From: Methylobacterium sp. 10
Lineage (GTDB): Bacteria; Pseudomonadota; Alphaproteobacteria; Rhizobiales; Beijerinckiaceae
Direction: 5' to 3'
Length of the DNA: 64,000 nt
Assembly: GCF_000519085.1 (NCBI RefSeq)
Contig: NZ_KI912577.1
Location: 1,242,501 to 1,306,500 of the forward strand
A program made the translations under genes and the position numbers. The stretch's first letter is position 1, and each line of letters starts with the position of its first letter. The notes under the pieces are model-generated. The model did no database searches. It was given only the letters and a program-made list of their open reading frames with translations, and had not been told where the DNA came from. Below, one piece after another: positions 45,324 to 54,120 of the stretch.

Positions 45324-45530
45324 ATGGGCGAACATCACAAGCATGCATCGGTGGGGGTCGCGCAGGCGATCTTCGACGGGATGCCATCCGCCGACCGGGC
45401 GCGGGTCGAGGCGGAAGCCGCGAGCAAGGGGGTGAGCGCCCTGGAGATCGTGCGCCAATCCCTCGACATCCTGATCGCCGATGCCGAGCCGGCGACCAGC
45501 GGGGGCGGCGGAGCGGGTTCTGCGAAGTGA
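45324..45530 (+). CDS. Small hypothetical protein
   Basis: The 68-residue product contains AQAIFDGMPSADRARVEAEAASKG and ALEIVRQSLDIL, two amphipathic helices, with a glycine-rich tail. The spacing is reminiscent of very small helix-pair domains. I do not recognise a family. The ATG at 45324 is preceded by a weak site (TGATC); an upstream ATG at 45267 is possible. It is 13 bases before the next gene and probably co-transcribed. Confidence 0.5.
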   Translation: MGEHHKHASVGVAQAIFDGMPSADRARVEAEAASKGVSALEIVRQSLDILIADAEPATSGGGGAGSAK

Positions 45531-45543
45531 GGGGCGTCGCGTC

Positions 45544-45957
45544 ATGGCTCGGCCGCGGTCGATGACGAGGGCGGGCCGCCCTGGCGTCGCGGGGGCGCTC
45601 CTCCTGGTGTCGGCCCTGTCCTCTCCCGCGCAGGCGCAGCGGGTCGAGGACGGGTCCGACGCCGTCATCGGCAAGGCCGTGGCGGCGACGATCCTCGGCA
45701 TGGTGGGAGAGCGTTTCGGCGAGCTCGACCCGAAGGTGACGGCTTTGCGCAAGGCCGAAGGGTCGTGGGTCTGCGGCTCGGTCAACGTGAAGAACCGGGA
45801 CGGGCTTTATATCGGCGAGCGCGGTTTCGTGGCCGATCCGTCGAGCGCCTTCTTCGGCCGCGTCCCGGAGGGGCCGGAACTCCTCAACCCGCGCGCCGAG
45901 GGGTTCCGGGCCTTGGAGCGGATCCGGGAGCTGTATTTCGCCATGTGCCTGGACTGA
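45544..45957 (+). CDS. Small secreted hypothetical protein
   Basis: The 137-residue protein has a signal peptide (VAGALLLVSALSSPAQAQ, cleaved after AQA) and a mature part of about 100 residues with GSWVCGSVNVKNRDGLYIGERGFVADP and a terminal FAMCLD. Two cysteines may form a disulphide. GAGGGG upstream of the ATG at 45544 supports that start; ATG 45562 is an alternative. This GSVNVKN..G.Y.GE.GFVADPS pattern occurs in small uncharacterised alphaproteobacterial periplasmic proteins. Function unknown. Confidence 0.7.
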   Translation: MARPRSMTRAGRPGVAGALLLVSALSSPAQAQRVEDGSDAVIGKAVAATILGMVGERFGELDPKVTALRKAEGSWVCGSVNVKNRDGLYIGERGFVADPSSAFFGRVPEGPELLNPRAEGFRALERIRELYFAMCLD

Positions 45958-46021
45958 GACGAGGCGTCCCGAAACCGCCCGATCCGGCGACACCAAAGCC
46001 GGCCGAGGCCGTTATCCCCCC

Positions 46022-47110
46022 ATGATGATGGACACGCCGCGCCTCGGTTTCTGCTGCACCTTCGTGCTCGACAACGATCCCGCCAGCTTCAAGACGCTGA
46101 AGGCCGCCCGCGAGGCGACGCTTCACATGAATCTGTCGCACACCACCATGAGCCATCTCGACACGCTCGCGCCCTCGGCGCGGCGGGCGAAGCTCGAAGG
46201 GCTCGTCCGGCACAATCTCGGCGCGCTCGAACGGCAGATCGCCTGGGTCGCGGCCCGGCCGCCCCTGGAGCGCCTGTTGCGCATGGCGAGCAACGTCCTG
46301 CCCGGCTACACCCACGAGGTGGCGCGGGCGATCTATGCCGAGCCCGAGATGGTCGCCCTCGTCGAGTCCGGTCTCGCGCGCATCGGCGAGCGGGCGCGGC
46401 AGGGCGGCGTCCGCCTCAGCTTCCATCCCGGACCGTTCTGCGTCATCGCCTCGCGCAACCCCAAGGCCGAGCGCAACGGCATCTCCGAACTCGAATACCA
46501 TGCCGAGCTGATGGCGATGATGGGCTATGGCGGCGGCTGGCACCCGCAGGGCGCCCATATCAACATCCATGTCGGCGCCCGCGACCCCGGCATCGCGGGC
46601 TTTCGCGACAGTCTGCCCAAGCTCTCCCAGACGGCGCGCGACCTGCTGACGGTGGAGAACGACGAGAACGCCTTCGGCCTCGACACGGTGCTGGAACTGG
46701 CCGACCGCGTTCCGGTGGTCCTCGACCTGCACCACCACTGGGTCCAGAGCGGCGGCACCTATATCGAACCCGACGATTCGCGGATCGCCCGCATCCGCGA
46801 GTCCTGGCGCGGCGTGCGCCCCATCGCCCATATCAGCCTCTCGCGCGAGGCCCTGCTGGAGGGGCACGACCCGGATCGGCTCCCCGATTATGCCGCCCTG
46901 GTGGGAGCCGGGCACAATTGGCGGGACATTGCGGCCCATTCGCACCTGATGGGCAACCGGGCGCTGAACTCCCTCGTCGCCCGTCACCTCGCCTGGGCCG
47001 ATTTCGAGATCGAGGCGAAGGGCAAGAACCTGGCCTCCACCGGCATCGCCGCCGAGATCGGTGAAGCGCGGGCGGCCGATCCGTTACGCGGCACCGCCTC
47101 CGCCGCGTGA
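46022..47110 (+). CDS. UV-damage endonuclease UvdE/UvsE-like
   Basis: The 362-residue protein nicks DNA 5' to UV photoproducts and abasic sites in an alternative excision pathway. It is a TIM barrel with metal-ligand clusters. RLGFCC opens the barrel, RLSFHPGPFCV carries a histidine, EYHAELMAMMG and INIHVGA follow, TVENDENAFGL gives the central glutamate, and VVLDLHHHWVQSGG gives further ligands. KGKNLA near the end resembles the conserved C-terminal lysine region. Three consecutive ATG codons (46022, 46025, 46028) make the exact start uncertain. It stands alone; in a leaf- or surface-living bacterium a UV-repair role makes sense. Confidence 0.9.
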   Translation: MMMDTPRLGFCCTFVLDNDPASFKTLKAAREATLHMNLSHTTMSHLDTLAPSARRAKLEGLVRHNLGALERQIAWVAARPPLERLLRMASNVLPGYTHEVARAIYAEPEMVALVESGLARIGERARQGGVRLSFHPGPFCVIASRNPKAERNGISELEYHAELMAMMGYGGGWHPQGAHINIHVGARDPGIAGFRDSLPKLSQTARDLLTVENDENAFGLDTVLELADRVPVVLDLHHHWVQSGGTYIEPDDSRIARIRESWRGVRPIAHISLSREALLEGHDPDRLPDYAALVGAGHNWRDIAAHSHLMGNRALNSLVARHLAWADFEIEAKGKNLASTGIAAEIGEARAADPLRGTASAA

Positions 47111-47252
47111 TGGGAGCGACGGTGGGGCATTGCTCATGTCACAAAGTCGGGAGTGGATCAGTTTGAAATTAGCCGGATTGATCCGAATTTGAAGCGTTTT
47201 CTATAGTATTTTCTGAAGATCAGCGGCCCAGAAATCGTGAACCGTATAAAAG

Positions 47253-47876
47253 CTAAGAACCAATTTCTCCACGTGGCAGGAAAATACCTTTGATGCATGC
47301 GTCGTTTCTGACTGCTATCTGTGTGTGGGTCCTGGAATAAAATCCACCCTGCGGATAGGCTGGGCTTCCTTCAACGAAAAGACCTCTCACCGTATCGAAC
47401 GGATCTGTATAATATTCGCTTTCTGGGTCGTTATACTCTTTGTCTTCAATGATCTCGTGCAGGTGTCGGATGACTGCGCAATCGCGAAATCGTAGGAGTT
47501 TATCTCCTTGATTGATCGTTTTCGGATCTTTATTCTCCGGCATCTTTGTGCCGGCTTGCTCGTTTAGCAGCTTGAGACTGTAATACGCATCAGTCAGCAG
47601 CTCGATGTTTTCTCGCTGCAATAGATCGAGACAATTTCCCAGGTCGATGATCGCGCCTATGACAAATGGATCATCGTATGCGCCAGACGCTGCCTTTGCC
47701 TGCGCCCACTCATAGGCCCGCAACGCATCATTTTCCCAAAAATAGATTCCTGGGCCAAGCCAATCGTAGTCTTTATCGGAAGGGGCCAAAGGAAGGCCGT
47801 GAGTCAAAGCTTTGCGGCCTACCTTTTTGCTGCATCCGTGGTAGCCTAAAACGAACGATGGCGAATTTCTGGACAT
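47253..47876 (-). CDS. ADP-ribosyltransferase-like protein of a two-gene module
   Basis: The 207-residue protein opens FVLGYHGCSKKVGRKAL and continues DYDWLGPGIYFWENDALRAYEWA. Y-H-G on one strand followed by G-x-G-x-Y-F on the next is the NAD-pocket layout of diphtheria-toxin/PARP-like (H-Y-E) ADP-ribosyltransferases. A third segment, YSRTHTQIAVRNDACIKGIF, is where the last catalytic residue would lie and offers a glutamine rather than glutamate; VRGLFVEG is another candidate. Base composition is clearly lower in GC than the neighbours. It is coupled by a TAATG overlap to a 59-residue basic protein, the arrangement of a toxin-antitoxin or defence pair. The family is common but, to my knowledge, uncharacterised; activity is inferred. 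Confidence 0.75.
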   Translation of the reverse strand: MSRNSPSFVLGYHGCSKKVGRKALTHGLPLAPSDKDYDWLGPGIYFWENDALRAYEWAQAKAASGAYDDPFVIGAIIDLGNCLDLLQRENIELLTDAYYSLKLLNEQAGTKMPENKDPKTINQGDKLLRFRDCAVIRHLHEIIEDKEYNDPESEYYTDPFDTVRGLFVEGSPAYPQGGFYSRTHTQIAVRNDACIKGIFLPRGEIGS

Positions 47877-48055
47877 TAAGACCCAGCGGTCGCTTTCTTC
47901 TTTCGTTCGCCACCATAGGCAGCCGTGATTTCACCTTTTTTATTGTGCGTCCCCTCTTTGACCAGGGCGCCCAATGCCAAGGCTTTCGTCGCTTTCTTTG
48001 CCGTCGTATAATGCTTGATCGCCAACTTGAGCGCAGCACGCTTTTCGGCCTTCAT
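47876..48055 (-). CDS. Small basic protein coupled to the ART-like gene
   Basis: The 59-residue product has a helical half (EKRAALKLAIKHYTTAKKATKALALGALV) and a basic tail ending KKGEITAAYGGERKKKATAGS. AAGGA lies about eight bases before the ATG at 48055; a GTG at 48076 would add seven residues. Its TAA overlaps the ATG of the ART-like gene by one base. It could be a DNA-binding or antitoxin partner; no HTH is obvious. The pairing is seen directly, the role is inferred. Confidence 0.65.
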   Translation of the reverse strand: MKAEKRAALKLAIKHYTTAKKATKALALGALVKEGTHNKKGEITAAYGGERKKKATAGS

Positions 48056-48264
48056 TCCACGGTTCCTTATGGCCACTTTTCAAGTTGCCGCGTCGGCCCG
48101 TCCAAATCAAGGCAGGAATACGGTGTTGGAACCGGCATCGACTTCATCACGGGGCACCACCTCCGGCGCATGAGGGGAGCGAGGCGGGCCAGGTCATGTG
48201 GAGGCCCGCGTCTCACCGCCCTCCCGCATCGTGCTTCTGTCGCCCGAACTGATCGTCCCGTCGG

Positions 48265-50421
48265 TCACCGCGTCGCGAACTTGATGCTGATCGCGGCCTT
48301 TGCCGTCAGGCCCGGGCTCTGCAGCAGGTTGAGGTACTGGGTGTAGCGCTTGTCGAAGGCGTTCTGCAGGATGAAGTCGGCCCGGATCCGGTCGTTGACC
48401 CGGTAGGAGGCGAAGAAATCCACGAGGCCGTAGGCTTTGGTCGCCAGGATCGTCGCGCCCTCGGGTACGGCGATGCGGCTGTCCACGAAGGTGAGGCGGC
48501 TTCCCACCGTGAGGCTGTCGTCGAGGAAACGCAGGCCGAGCGTGGCGCTGATCCGGTCCGGGGGAATGCTCAGAAGGGTCTCGCGCGTGGCCTTGTCGCG
48601 CCCCTCGGTATGGGTCGCCGCCACCGAGACGAAACCGCCGCCCCAATCGTAGGCGCCCTCCAGTTCGACGCCGGAGATTTCGGCCTGCGCCACGTTGAGG
48701 TACTGGAAGGACTGGACCGGGATGAAGCACGGGAAACGCCCGGGGCGTCCGACGCAGACCGAGGCCGGAATACCGGGAATCACGGGCACGAAATAGGTCG
48801 GGCCGACTCCGGCGATGTTGATGTAGTCGTCGATCTCGTTCTGGAAGACGTTGGCCTTGGCGCGGAAGACGTCACCGGGCCTCAGGACATCGCCGTATTT
48901 GAGGTTGATGCCGCCTTCGATAGTGTGCGCCACTTCCGGCTTCAGGGACGCATTCGGCAGGATGTTGAAGGCCGGGAAGGGATGGATGCCCTGGACCAGG
49001 GTCTCGGTGATCGACGGCGCCCGGTAGCCTTCCGCGTAGGTGCCGTAGAATTCGATCCCGGCAAAGGGCGAGACCCCCACCGTGATCTTGGGAGAGAGGC
49101 GGTCGCCGCTCGAGCTCGAGTTGCCGCCGGACAGTTCGTAATGGTCGTAGCGGAGAGCCCCGATGACCCGGAGCCAGGAGGCGTAGCGCACCTCGTCCTG
49201 GATGAAGGCGCCCGCCAGGGTCCGCTCCCCGGAGGGCGTGAAGGCGGAGCCGAAGCCGCCCGCATTGTCCGTGGTCTTGACCCGGTCGAACACCGCGTCG
49301 CCGCCGATGGTCAGGGCGTGGCTCAAGGCCCAGGTGTCGAAACGGGCCGTGTTGTGGACGTCGACGCCAAACGTCTCGATGTCGTAGTCGATCCTGTTGC
49401 CGGCCCGCACGCCGAGATTGCCGTAGAGACCGCTCGCGGTGTCGTCGAGGAAGGTCAGCGTGTTGTGCGTGCCGGTGTAGTAAGCCTTGGCGCTGACATC
49501 GATCAACGGCACGTCGGGCCGGGCGAAGCGATAGCCGAGGGTGTAGGTGTTGGCCTGGACCGCGTTGTTGAAGCGGGCGCCGGCGTTGCTGCTGCCGTTA
49601 TTGGCGAAGTCGAAGTTCTGCAGGAGGGCCGTGCCGCTGATCTCGTGGCCGTCGGCGGGCCGGAGGTTGAACTTGGCCACGCCCGAGGTCAGTTCGTTGC
49701 CGGTGTCGCGCACCAGCGTGCCGAACCCGTCGCGATAGGCGTCGTTGTTGCGGTAGACGAACTGGCCGAACACATCCGCCGCGGTGCCGATGCGCGCGCC
49801 CAGCGCCGTCGAGTTCAGGAACGTCTGCCCGTTCGAGCCGAAGCCGAATTTCTGGACCGCGCCCGCCGTCTCGTCCGGCGCCAGGATGTCGTCGATGGAG
49901 CGCGTGCGGAAGGCGACCACGCCGCCGATCGCGCCGGAGCCGTAGATGGTGGAGGTGGGGCCGCGCGTGATGTCGACGCCGCCGACGAGTTCGGGATCGA
50001 GATAGAAGACGCCGTTGGCGCTGTGGCCCGAGGTCTGGAAGTTCTGGCGGGCGCCGTCCACCAGGACGTTGACGCGCCCGAAATCCTGCAGCCCGCGGAT
50101 GTTGATGGCCTGGGCCGGGTCGTTCTGGTTCTCCTGCGTGGTCACGCCGGGGACGTCGCGCAGGACGTCGGAGAGACGGCTCGGCTGAAGGCGGTCGATC
50201 TGCGCGCGGGTGACGACGCTGCTCCCGGACAGGGCGTCGATGGCGGGCTCTTCGGTCTTCGTCGCGGTGACGGAGAGGGTGTCGAGGCTCACCGCCATGT
50301 CCGGTGGCCGCGCTGCGGGGAGGGCCGGCGCCGTCTGCGCGTGAGCGGCGCTCATCGCGATGAGCGAGACGCCGACGAGGGCGCCGGCGCGATGGGGGGT
50401 GAGGAGGCGACGGGGAGGCAT
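48265..50421 (-). CDS. TonB-dependent heme/hemoprotein receptor
   Basis: The 718-residue outer-membrane protein has a signal peptide ending MSAAHAQ, a TonB-box-like VSLDTLSVTATKTEE, and a plug with VVTRAQIDRLQPSRLSDVLRDVPGV, NIRGLQDFGRVNVLVDGARQNFQ, VGGVDITRGPTSTIYG and GGVVAFRTR. The barrel contains GTYAEGYRAPSITETL and ILPNASLKPE, which correspond to the FRAP and NPNL motifs of heme receptors, and it ends with GLTAKAAISIKFATR. It lies downstream of an HmuTUV-type transporter on the same strand, across a 188-base AT-rich gap that may hold its own promoter (GTATAGATTGGCGTATATC near 50520). Heme as ligand follows from motif and context. Confidence 0.9.
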   Translation of the reverse strand: MPPRRLLTPHRAGALVGVSLIAMSAAHAQTAPALPAARPPDMAVSLDTLSVTATKTEEPAIDALSGSSVVTRAQIDRLQPSRLSDVLRDVPGVTTQENQNDPAQAINIRGLQDFGRVNVLVDGARQNFQTSGHSANGVFYLDPELVGGVDITRGPTSTIYGSGAIGGVVAFRTRSIDDILAPDETAGAVQKFGFGSNGQTFLNSTALGARIGTAADVFGQFVYRNNDAYRDGFGTLVRDTGNELTSGVAKFNLRPADGHEISGTALLQNFDFANNGSSNAGARFNNAVQANTYTLGYRFARPDVPLIDVSAKAYYTGTHNTLTFLDDTASGLYGNLGVRAGNRIDYDIETFGVDVHNTARFDTWALSHALTIGGDAVFDRVKTTDNAGGFGSAFTPSGERTLAGAFIQDEVRYASWLRVIGALRYDHYELSGGNSSSSGDRLSPKITVGVSPFAGIEFYGTYAEGYRAPSITETLVQGIHPFPAFNILPNASLKPEVAHTIEGGINLKYGDVLRPGDVFRAKANVFQNEIDDYINIAGVGPTYFVPVIPGIPASVCVGRPGRFPCFIPVQSFQYLNVAQAEISGVELEGAYDWGGGFVSVAATHTEGRDKATRETLLSIPPDRISATLGLRFLDDSLTVGSRLTFVDSRIAVPEGATILATKAYGLVDFFASYRVNDRIRADFILQNAFDKRYTQYLNLLQSPGLTAKAAISIKFATR

Positions 50422-50609
50422 GACCGGTTCCGCGAGACAGTAAAGACAGCGCTGGGAGGTTGGCTGGCTCCCTGTGCTGATGCTGCTCCATGACTGTGCG
50501 GTCAACGCCGTTTCATTGTGTATAGATTGGCGTATATCTAAGGAGTATCTGAGTTTGTCTGGAGGTGTTCCAGTTCAATATTGTAATCCCGTGGGATGTT
50601 GCCGCCCGG

Positions 50610-51416
50610 TCACAGGCGGCGCGGGAGAATGAAGGGCCGGCCGCCTTCGGGAACCCGCCCGACCGGCCAGCTCACCTGGAAGATGTCGGCGATCAGGTCG
50701 TCGCGCAGGATCGCCGCCGGGGTCCCGCGTGCCACGAGGCGGCCAGCGGAGAGCACCAGCAGGGTGTCGGCATAGGCGGCCGCGAGATTGAGATCGTGCA
50801 GGATCGCCACCACGCCGACGCCCCGGCCCCGCAGCCCATCCACGGCCTCCAGGATCGCGCTCTGATGGCGCAGATCGAGGCTCGCGGTCGGTTCATCGAG
50901 GAACAGGACCTGCCCGGTGGCGATGGTGCGGCCGGCGGCGAGCTGGCACAGCACGCGCGCGAACTGGACCCGGGCCTGCTCACCGCCCGAGAGGCTCTGA
51001 TAGGCACGGCCCGCGAGATGCAGGATGTCGGCCCGGCCGAGGGCGTCGGCGAGGATCGCCTCGCGGTCGCGCCGGGTGAGGCCACGGCCGATCCCGTCGA
51101 GGCCGATGCGGGCGACGTCCGAGACCGAGAAGGGAAACGCGAGCCGCGTGGTTTGCGGCAGCACCGCGCGCAGGGCCGCGAGCCGCCAGGGCGGGATTGT
51201 CGCGATGGACGTCCCGCCATAGGCCAGCGTGCCTGCGGTGGGGGCGAGCTCGCCGCAGAGGAGGCGCAGCAGGGTGGATTTGCCCGCGCCGTTCGGGCCG
51301 ATGATCACCTGCAGCGATCCCGGCTCTACCGTGAGCGAAACGCCCTCCACGAGACTGCGCCCGCCCGTGGTGAAGGCGAGGTCGGACGCGGTGAGCAGGG
51401 GCGCCGCCTCAGACAT
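50610..51416 (-). CDS. hmuV: Heme ABC transporter ATPase, HmuV-like
   Basis: The 268-residue cytoplasmic ATPase has Walker A GPNGAGKSTLLRL near residue 40, Q-loop VLPQTTRL, signature LSGGEQARVQFARVLCQL, Walker B VLFLDEPTASLDLRHQ and H-loop ILHDLNLAA. The long signature with QLA following and TASLDLRHQ are typical of HmuV rather than FhuC. It overlaps the permease gene by eight bases, so the pair is translationally coupled. It is the third gene of the T-U-V order. Confidence 0.92.
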   Translation of the reverse strand: MSEAAPLLTASDLAFTTGGRSLVEGVSLTVEPGSLQVIIGPNGAGKSTLLRLLCGELAPTAGTLAYGGTSIATIPPWRLAALRAVLPQTTRLAFPFSVSDVARIGLDGIGRGLTRRDREAILADALGRADILHLAGRAYQSLSGGEQARVQFARVLCQLAAGRTIATGQVLFLDEPTASLDLRHQSAILEAVDGLRGRGVGVVAILHDLNLAAAYADTLLVLSAGRLVARGTPAAILRDDLIADIFQVSWPVGRVPEGGRPFILPRRL

Positions 51417-52485
51417 CGAGGGTCCGGGTCCGCGCCAGCAGGAGCCACAGGAAGACGGGAGCGCCGACGAGCGCCGTGACGATCCCGATCGGCAGTTCGG
51501 CCGGCGCCACCACGAGACGCGCCGCCACGTCGGCCAGGACGAGGAGCGCGCCGCCGAGGAGGGCCGAGGCCGGCAGGAGCCGCCGGTGCTCGGGGCCGAT
51601 CATCAGCCGCAGGGTATGGGGCACCACGAGGCCGACGAAGCCGATCACCCCGGCGGCCGCCACGCCGGCACCGACGGCGATGGCGACGAGCAGGATCGCC
51701 GCCCGCTTGAGCCGCTCCACCGGGATGCCGAGATGGAACGCCTCCGCCTCCCCGAGGACCAGGGCGTTGAGCCCGCGCCCGAGGAAGGGCACGGCGATCA
51801 GCACCGGCAGAATCGCCGGAGCGGTGGCCGCCACCTTGGTCCAGGTCGATCCCCCGAGGCTGCCCAGGGACCAGAAGGTGAGGTCGCGCAGCTGCCGGTC
51901 GTCGCTGGCATAGACGAGGAGCCCGGTCATCGCACCGCTCAGCGCTCCGAGCGCGATGCCGGCGAGCAGCATCGTCGCGACGGAGGTCCGGCCCGAACGC
52001 GTGGCGACGAGGTAGAGGCCGAGCGTCGCGGTGAGCCCCCCGCAGAAGGCCGCCGCCGGCAGCACCGCGTAGGGAAGCGGCCCCGGCAGGCTAAAGGCCA
52101 CGAGGAGCCGGTCGCCGAGGACGATGATCGCGGCCGCCGCGAGACCCGCCCCGGCGGAGACGCCGACCAGGGCCGGATCGGCCAGGGGATTGCGGAAGAG
52201 CCCCTGCATCAGCGCCCCGGAGACCGCGAGGCCCGCCCCCACCATCAGGCCGAGCAAGGTGCGCGGCAGGCGGATGTTGAGGATGACGAGGCTGTCGCGG
52301 GCGAGGGTCGGATCCGCCCCGCCCTGCATCAGTACGTCGAGGATCCGCGACGGCGCGATGGGGATCGCCCCGACGCCGACGGAGAGGAGGCTGACGGCGA
52401 GGACGAGAACGACCAGGCCTGAGAAGACCGCGATGTCCCGGCGGCGCGGGTCGGCGAGCCTGTCCCCGCCAAGGTGATCAGCCAC
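51409..52485 (-). CDS. hmuU: Heme ABC transporter permease, HmuU-like
   Basis: The 358-residue inner-membrane protein is a single FecCD domain with about ten helices. Family marks are NIRLPRTLLGLMVGAGLAVSGALMQGLFRNPLADP, VGVSAGAGLAAA, and the C-terminal GVIGFVGLVVPHTLRLMIGPEHRRLLP and ELPIGIVTALVGAPVFLWLL. The LADP form of the NPLA motif is usual for heme permeases. The GTG start overlaps the binding-protein gene by eight bases. Confidence 0.92.
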   Translation of the reverse strand: MADHLGGDRLADPRRRDIAVFSGLVVLVLAVSLLSVGVGAIPIAPSRILDVLMQGGADPTLARDSLVILNIRLPRTLLGLMVGAGLAVSGALMQGLFRNPLADPALVGVSAGAGLAAAAIIVLGDRLLVAFSLPGPLPYAVLPAAAFCGGLTATLGLYLVATRSGRTSVATMLLAGIALGALSGAMTGLLVYASDDRQLRDLTFWSLGSLGGSTWTKVAATAPAILPVLIAVPFLGRGLNALVLGEAEAFHLGIPVERLKRAAILLVAIAVGAGVAAAGVIGFVGLVVPHTLRLMIGPEHRRLLPASALLGGALLVLADVAARLVVAPAELPIGIVTALVGAPVFLWLLLARTRTLDV

Positions 52486-53368
52486 GGATGAGGTCGGGGT
52501 AGATCGCCCGTATCAGGTCCCGCGCGGCATCCGGGGTGCGCGGGCCGAAGCCGAGGAGATAGAGGCCGTCCATGGCCACGAGGGCGTGCCTGGCCGCCGC
52601 CGGCACCTGGCCGAGGGCGGTACCGGGGGCGAAGGTCGTCTCCGGGTTCGGGGCGTCGGCGCCGTTCTGCATCATCACCACGGCGTCGGGCGCGGCGGCG
52701 ATGATGGCCTCGTCGGTCATCGGCTTGAATCCCTCGATGCCGGTCGCGGCGTTCTCCACCCCCGCCAGGGCCAGGATGCCGTCCGCCGTGCTGTTGCGGC
52801 CCCCGACCATGACGCGGCCGTTGGCCACCGACAGCACGACGAGCGCCCTGGCCGGACGGGTGATGCGGGCGCGCTGCTCGCTCAGCCCGGCGAACTGCGC
52901 GCGCACATCCCCGGCCAGGGCGGCGGCCTCCCGGTCGAGGCCGGCGAGGCGTCCCACCGTGGCGATCTTGTCGAGGACACCCTCGGGGGTCGGCGGCTCC
53001 TTGACGATGGAGACCGGCACCCCGGCCTCGCGCACGAGGGTGAGCACGTCGGCGGGGCCGGCCCCTTCGGCCGCGATGACGAGGTCGGGGCCGGCCGAGA
53101 GCAGGCCCTCCGCCGACAGAGCGCGCAGATAGCCGACATTCGGCTTCTCGCGCAGAACCTGCGCCGGGTAGATGCTGGTGGTGTCGACCACCACGATCCG
53201 GCTCGCGGCCCAGAGCCTGTAGAGGATCTCGGTGACGGCGCCGCCCAGCGAGGCGATGCGCGCGGCCGGCCCCGCCGCCCGCGCCAGTCCCCCGAGGGTG
53301 GCAAGGCCGAGCCCGCCGGCCAGAATCGCGCGGCGGGACGGGTGAGGAGGAGAACGGCGATGCGTCAT
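52478..53368 (-). CDS. hmuT: Periplasmic heme-binding protein, HmuT-like, with Tat signal
   Basis: The 296-residue protein starts with a twin-arginine signal (SRRAILAGGLGLATLGGLARAAG), which suggests export by the Tat route. The mature part is a class III binding fold: RIASLGGAVTEILYRLWA, VVDTTSIYPAQVLREKPNVGYLRALSAEGLLSAGPDLVIAAEGAGP and EAGVPVSIVKEPPTPEGVLDKI. The conserved tyrosine of YPAQ and YLRAL segments is typical of HmuT/ShuT heme ligands. It is the first gene of the hmuTUV operon. No heme-degrading HmuS or HmuO gene is in the window. Confidence 0.92.
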   Translation of the reverse strand: MTHRRSPPHPSRRAILAGGLGLATLGGLARAAGPAARIASLGGAVTEILYRLWAASRIVVVDTTSIYPAQVLREKPNVGYLRALSAEGLLSAGPDLVIAAEGAGPADVLTLVREAGVPVSIVKEPPTPEGVLDKIATVGRLAGLDREAAALAGDVRAQFAGLSEQRARITRPARALVVLSVANGRVMVGGRNSTADGILALAGVENAATGIEGFKPMTDEAIIAAAPDAVVMMQNGADAPNPETTFAPGTALGQVPAAARHALVAMDGLYLLGFGPRTPDAARDLIRAIYPDLIRG

Positions 53369-53640
53369 CTGGTCGGGATCACCCTGTCGTTGGCGGCCGC
53401 CCGGAGCCGGTCGCACGCCGGCATGGACCGAGGACCACCTCCCGGCGACCGTCCGTCGGCGGCATGACCTCGACCGGGACACCCGTATCCTGCCGCCATC
53501 ATGCGATAGTCTGAGAAGAGTGCCCGCTGGCGCAGTCCAACGCAATATTTAAAAAATTATCACTTTTGAATTATTATAGTCTATTCTTGCCGTTGCTGCG
53601 CCGGAGGCTTCGCGAACGCCGCCCCCCGATCGGGCCGGCT
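53369..53640. promoter_or_regulatory. Promoter region of the heme operon with AT-rich core
   Basis: A strongly AT-rich island at about 53540-53585 (AATATTTAAAAAATTATC, then TTTTGAATTATTATAG) stands out from GC-rich surroundings and lies about 170 bases upstream of the hmuT start. It is the likely promoter with a metalloregulator site. I could not match a full Irr (ICE) or RirA consensus by eye. Confidence 0.5.
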
Positions 53641-53928
53641 CTACCGACGCGGCCTCTGCATTTTCACCACCGTGCTCTTGGGGCGGCCGATCGGCTTCAG
53701 GGGAGCCTTGGCCTCCAGGGCGGCGCGGGCGAGGTCCTGGGGGCGTGCCGCCCCGTTCGCGATCCGCATCAGGGCCTCGGCCATCTCCTCGATGGTCTGG
53801 GCCGCCTCGCCCTCCAGCGTCTCTTCCGCCCGGATGCCGGGAAGTTCGGGCGCGATCTCCTCGGCGGCCTCCCGCAACTGTTCGATGAGCTCGGCCGGGG
53901 AGTAGCGGGAGGGGGGTGCATATGCCAT
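53641..53928 (-). CDS. Small hypothetical protein, helical
   Basis: The 95-residue protein is rich in Glu and Ala with helices SPAELIEQLREAAEEIAPEL and TIEEMAEALMRIANGA, then a basic tail GRPKSTVVKMQRPRR. It has no signal or membrane segment. I recognise no family. The stop is 3' of the heme-operon promoter region and the gene is not evidently linked to heme uptake. Codon use matches the genome. Confidence 0.6.
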   Translation of the reverse strand: MAYAPPSRYSPAELIEQLREAAEEIAPELPGIRAEETLEGEAAQTIEEMAEALMRIANGAARPQDLARAALEAKAPLKPIGRPKSTVVKMQRPRR

Positions 53929-54002
53929 CGGGCGACCATGGCAGCAGCCGGGAGCCTCGACAACCGGGCTGCCGGATCCGTCACATTCAATCTTCCAAGC
54001 CG

Positions 54003-54120
54003 CCTACCTCACCCTGAGGTTCCCTTTGCTCGAGCAAAGGGCTTTGAGGGAGCCCTCCAGTCGTCACGCGATCCCTGGAGGGCTTCTTCGAGGCCGCTCC
54101 ACGGCACCTCAAGATGAGGG
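54003..54120. repeat. Composite palindromic repeat with CCTCACCCTGAGG ends
   Basis: The outer arms CTCACCCTGAGGT and ACCTCAAGATGAG nearly match as an inverted pair. Inside are perfect or near-perfect hairpins CCCTTTGCTCGAGCAAAGGG and CCCTCCAG / CTGGAGGG. This is the typical intergenic mosaic element of Rhizobiales genomes and carries no coding sequence. It occupies part of the gap between 53928 and 54335. Confidence 0.75.
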
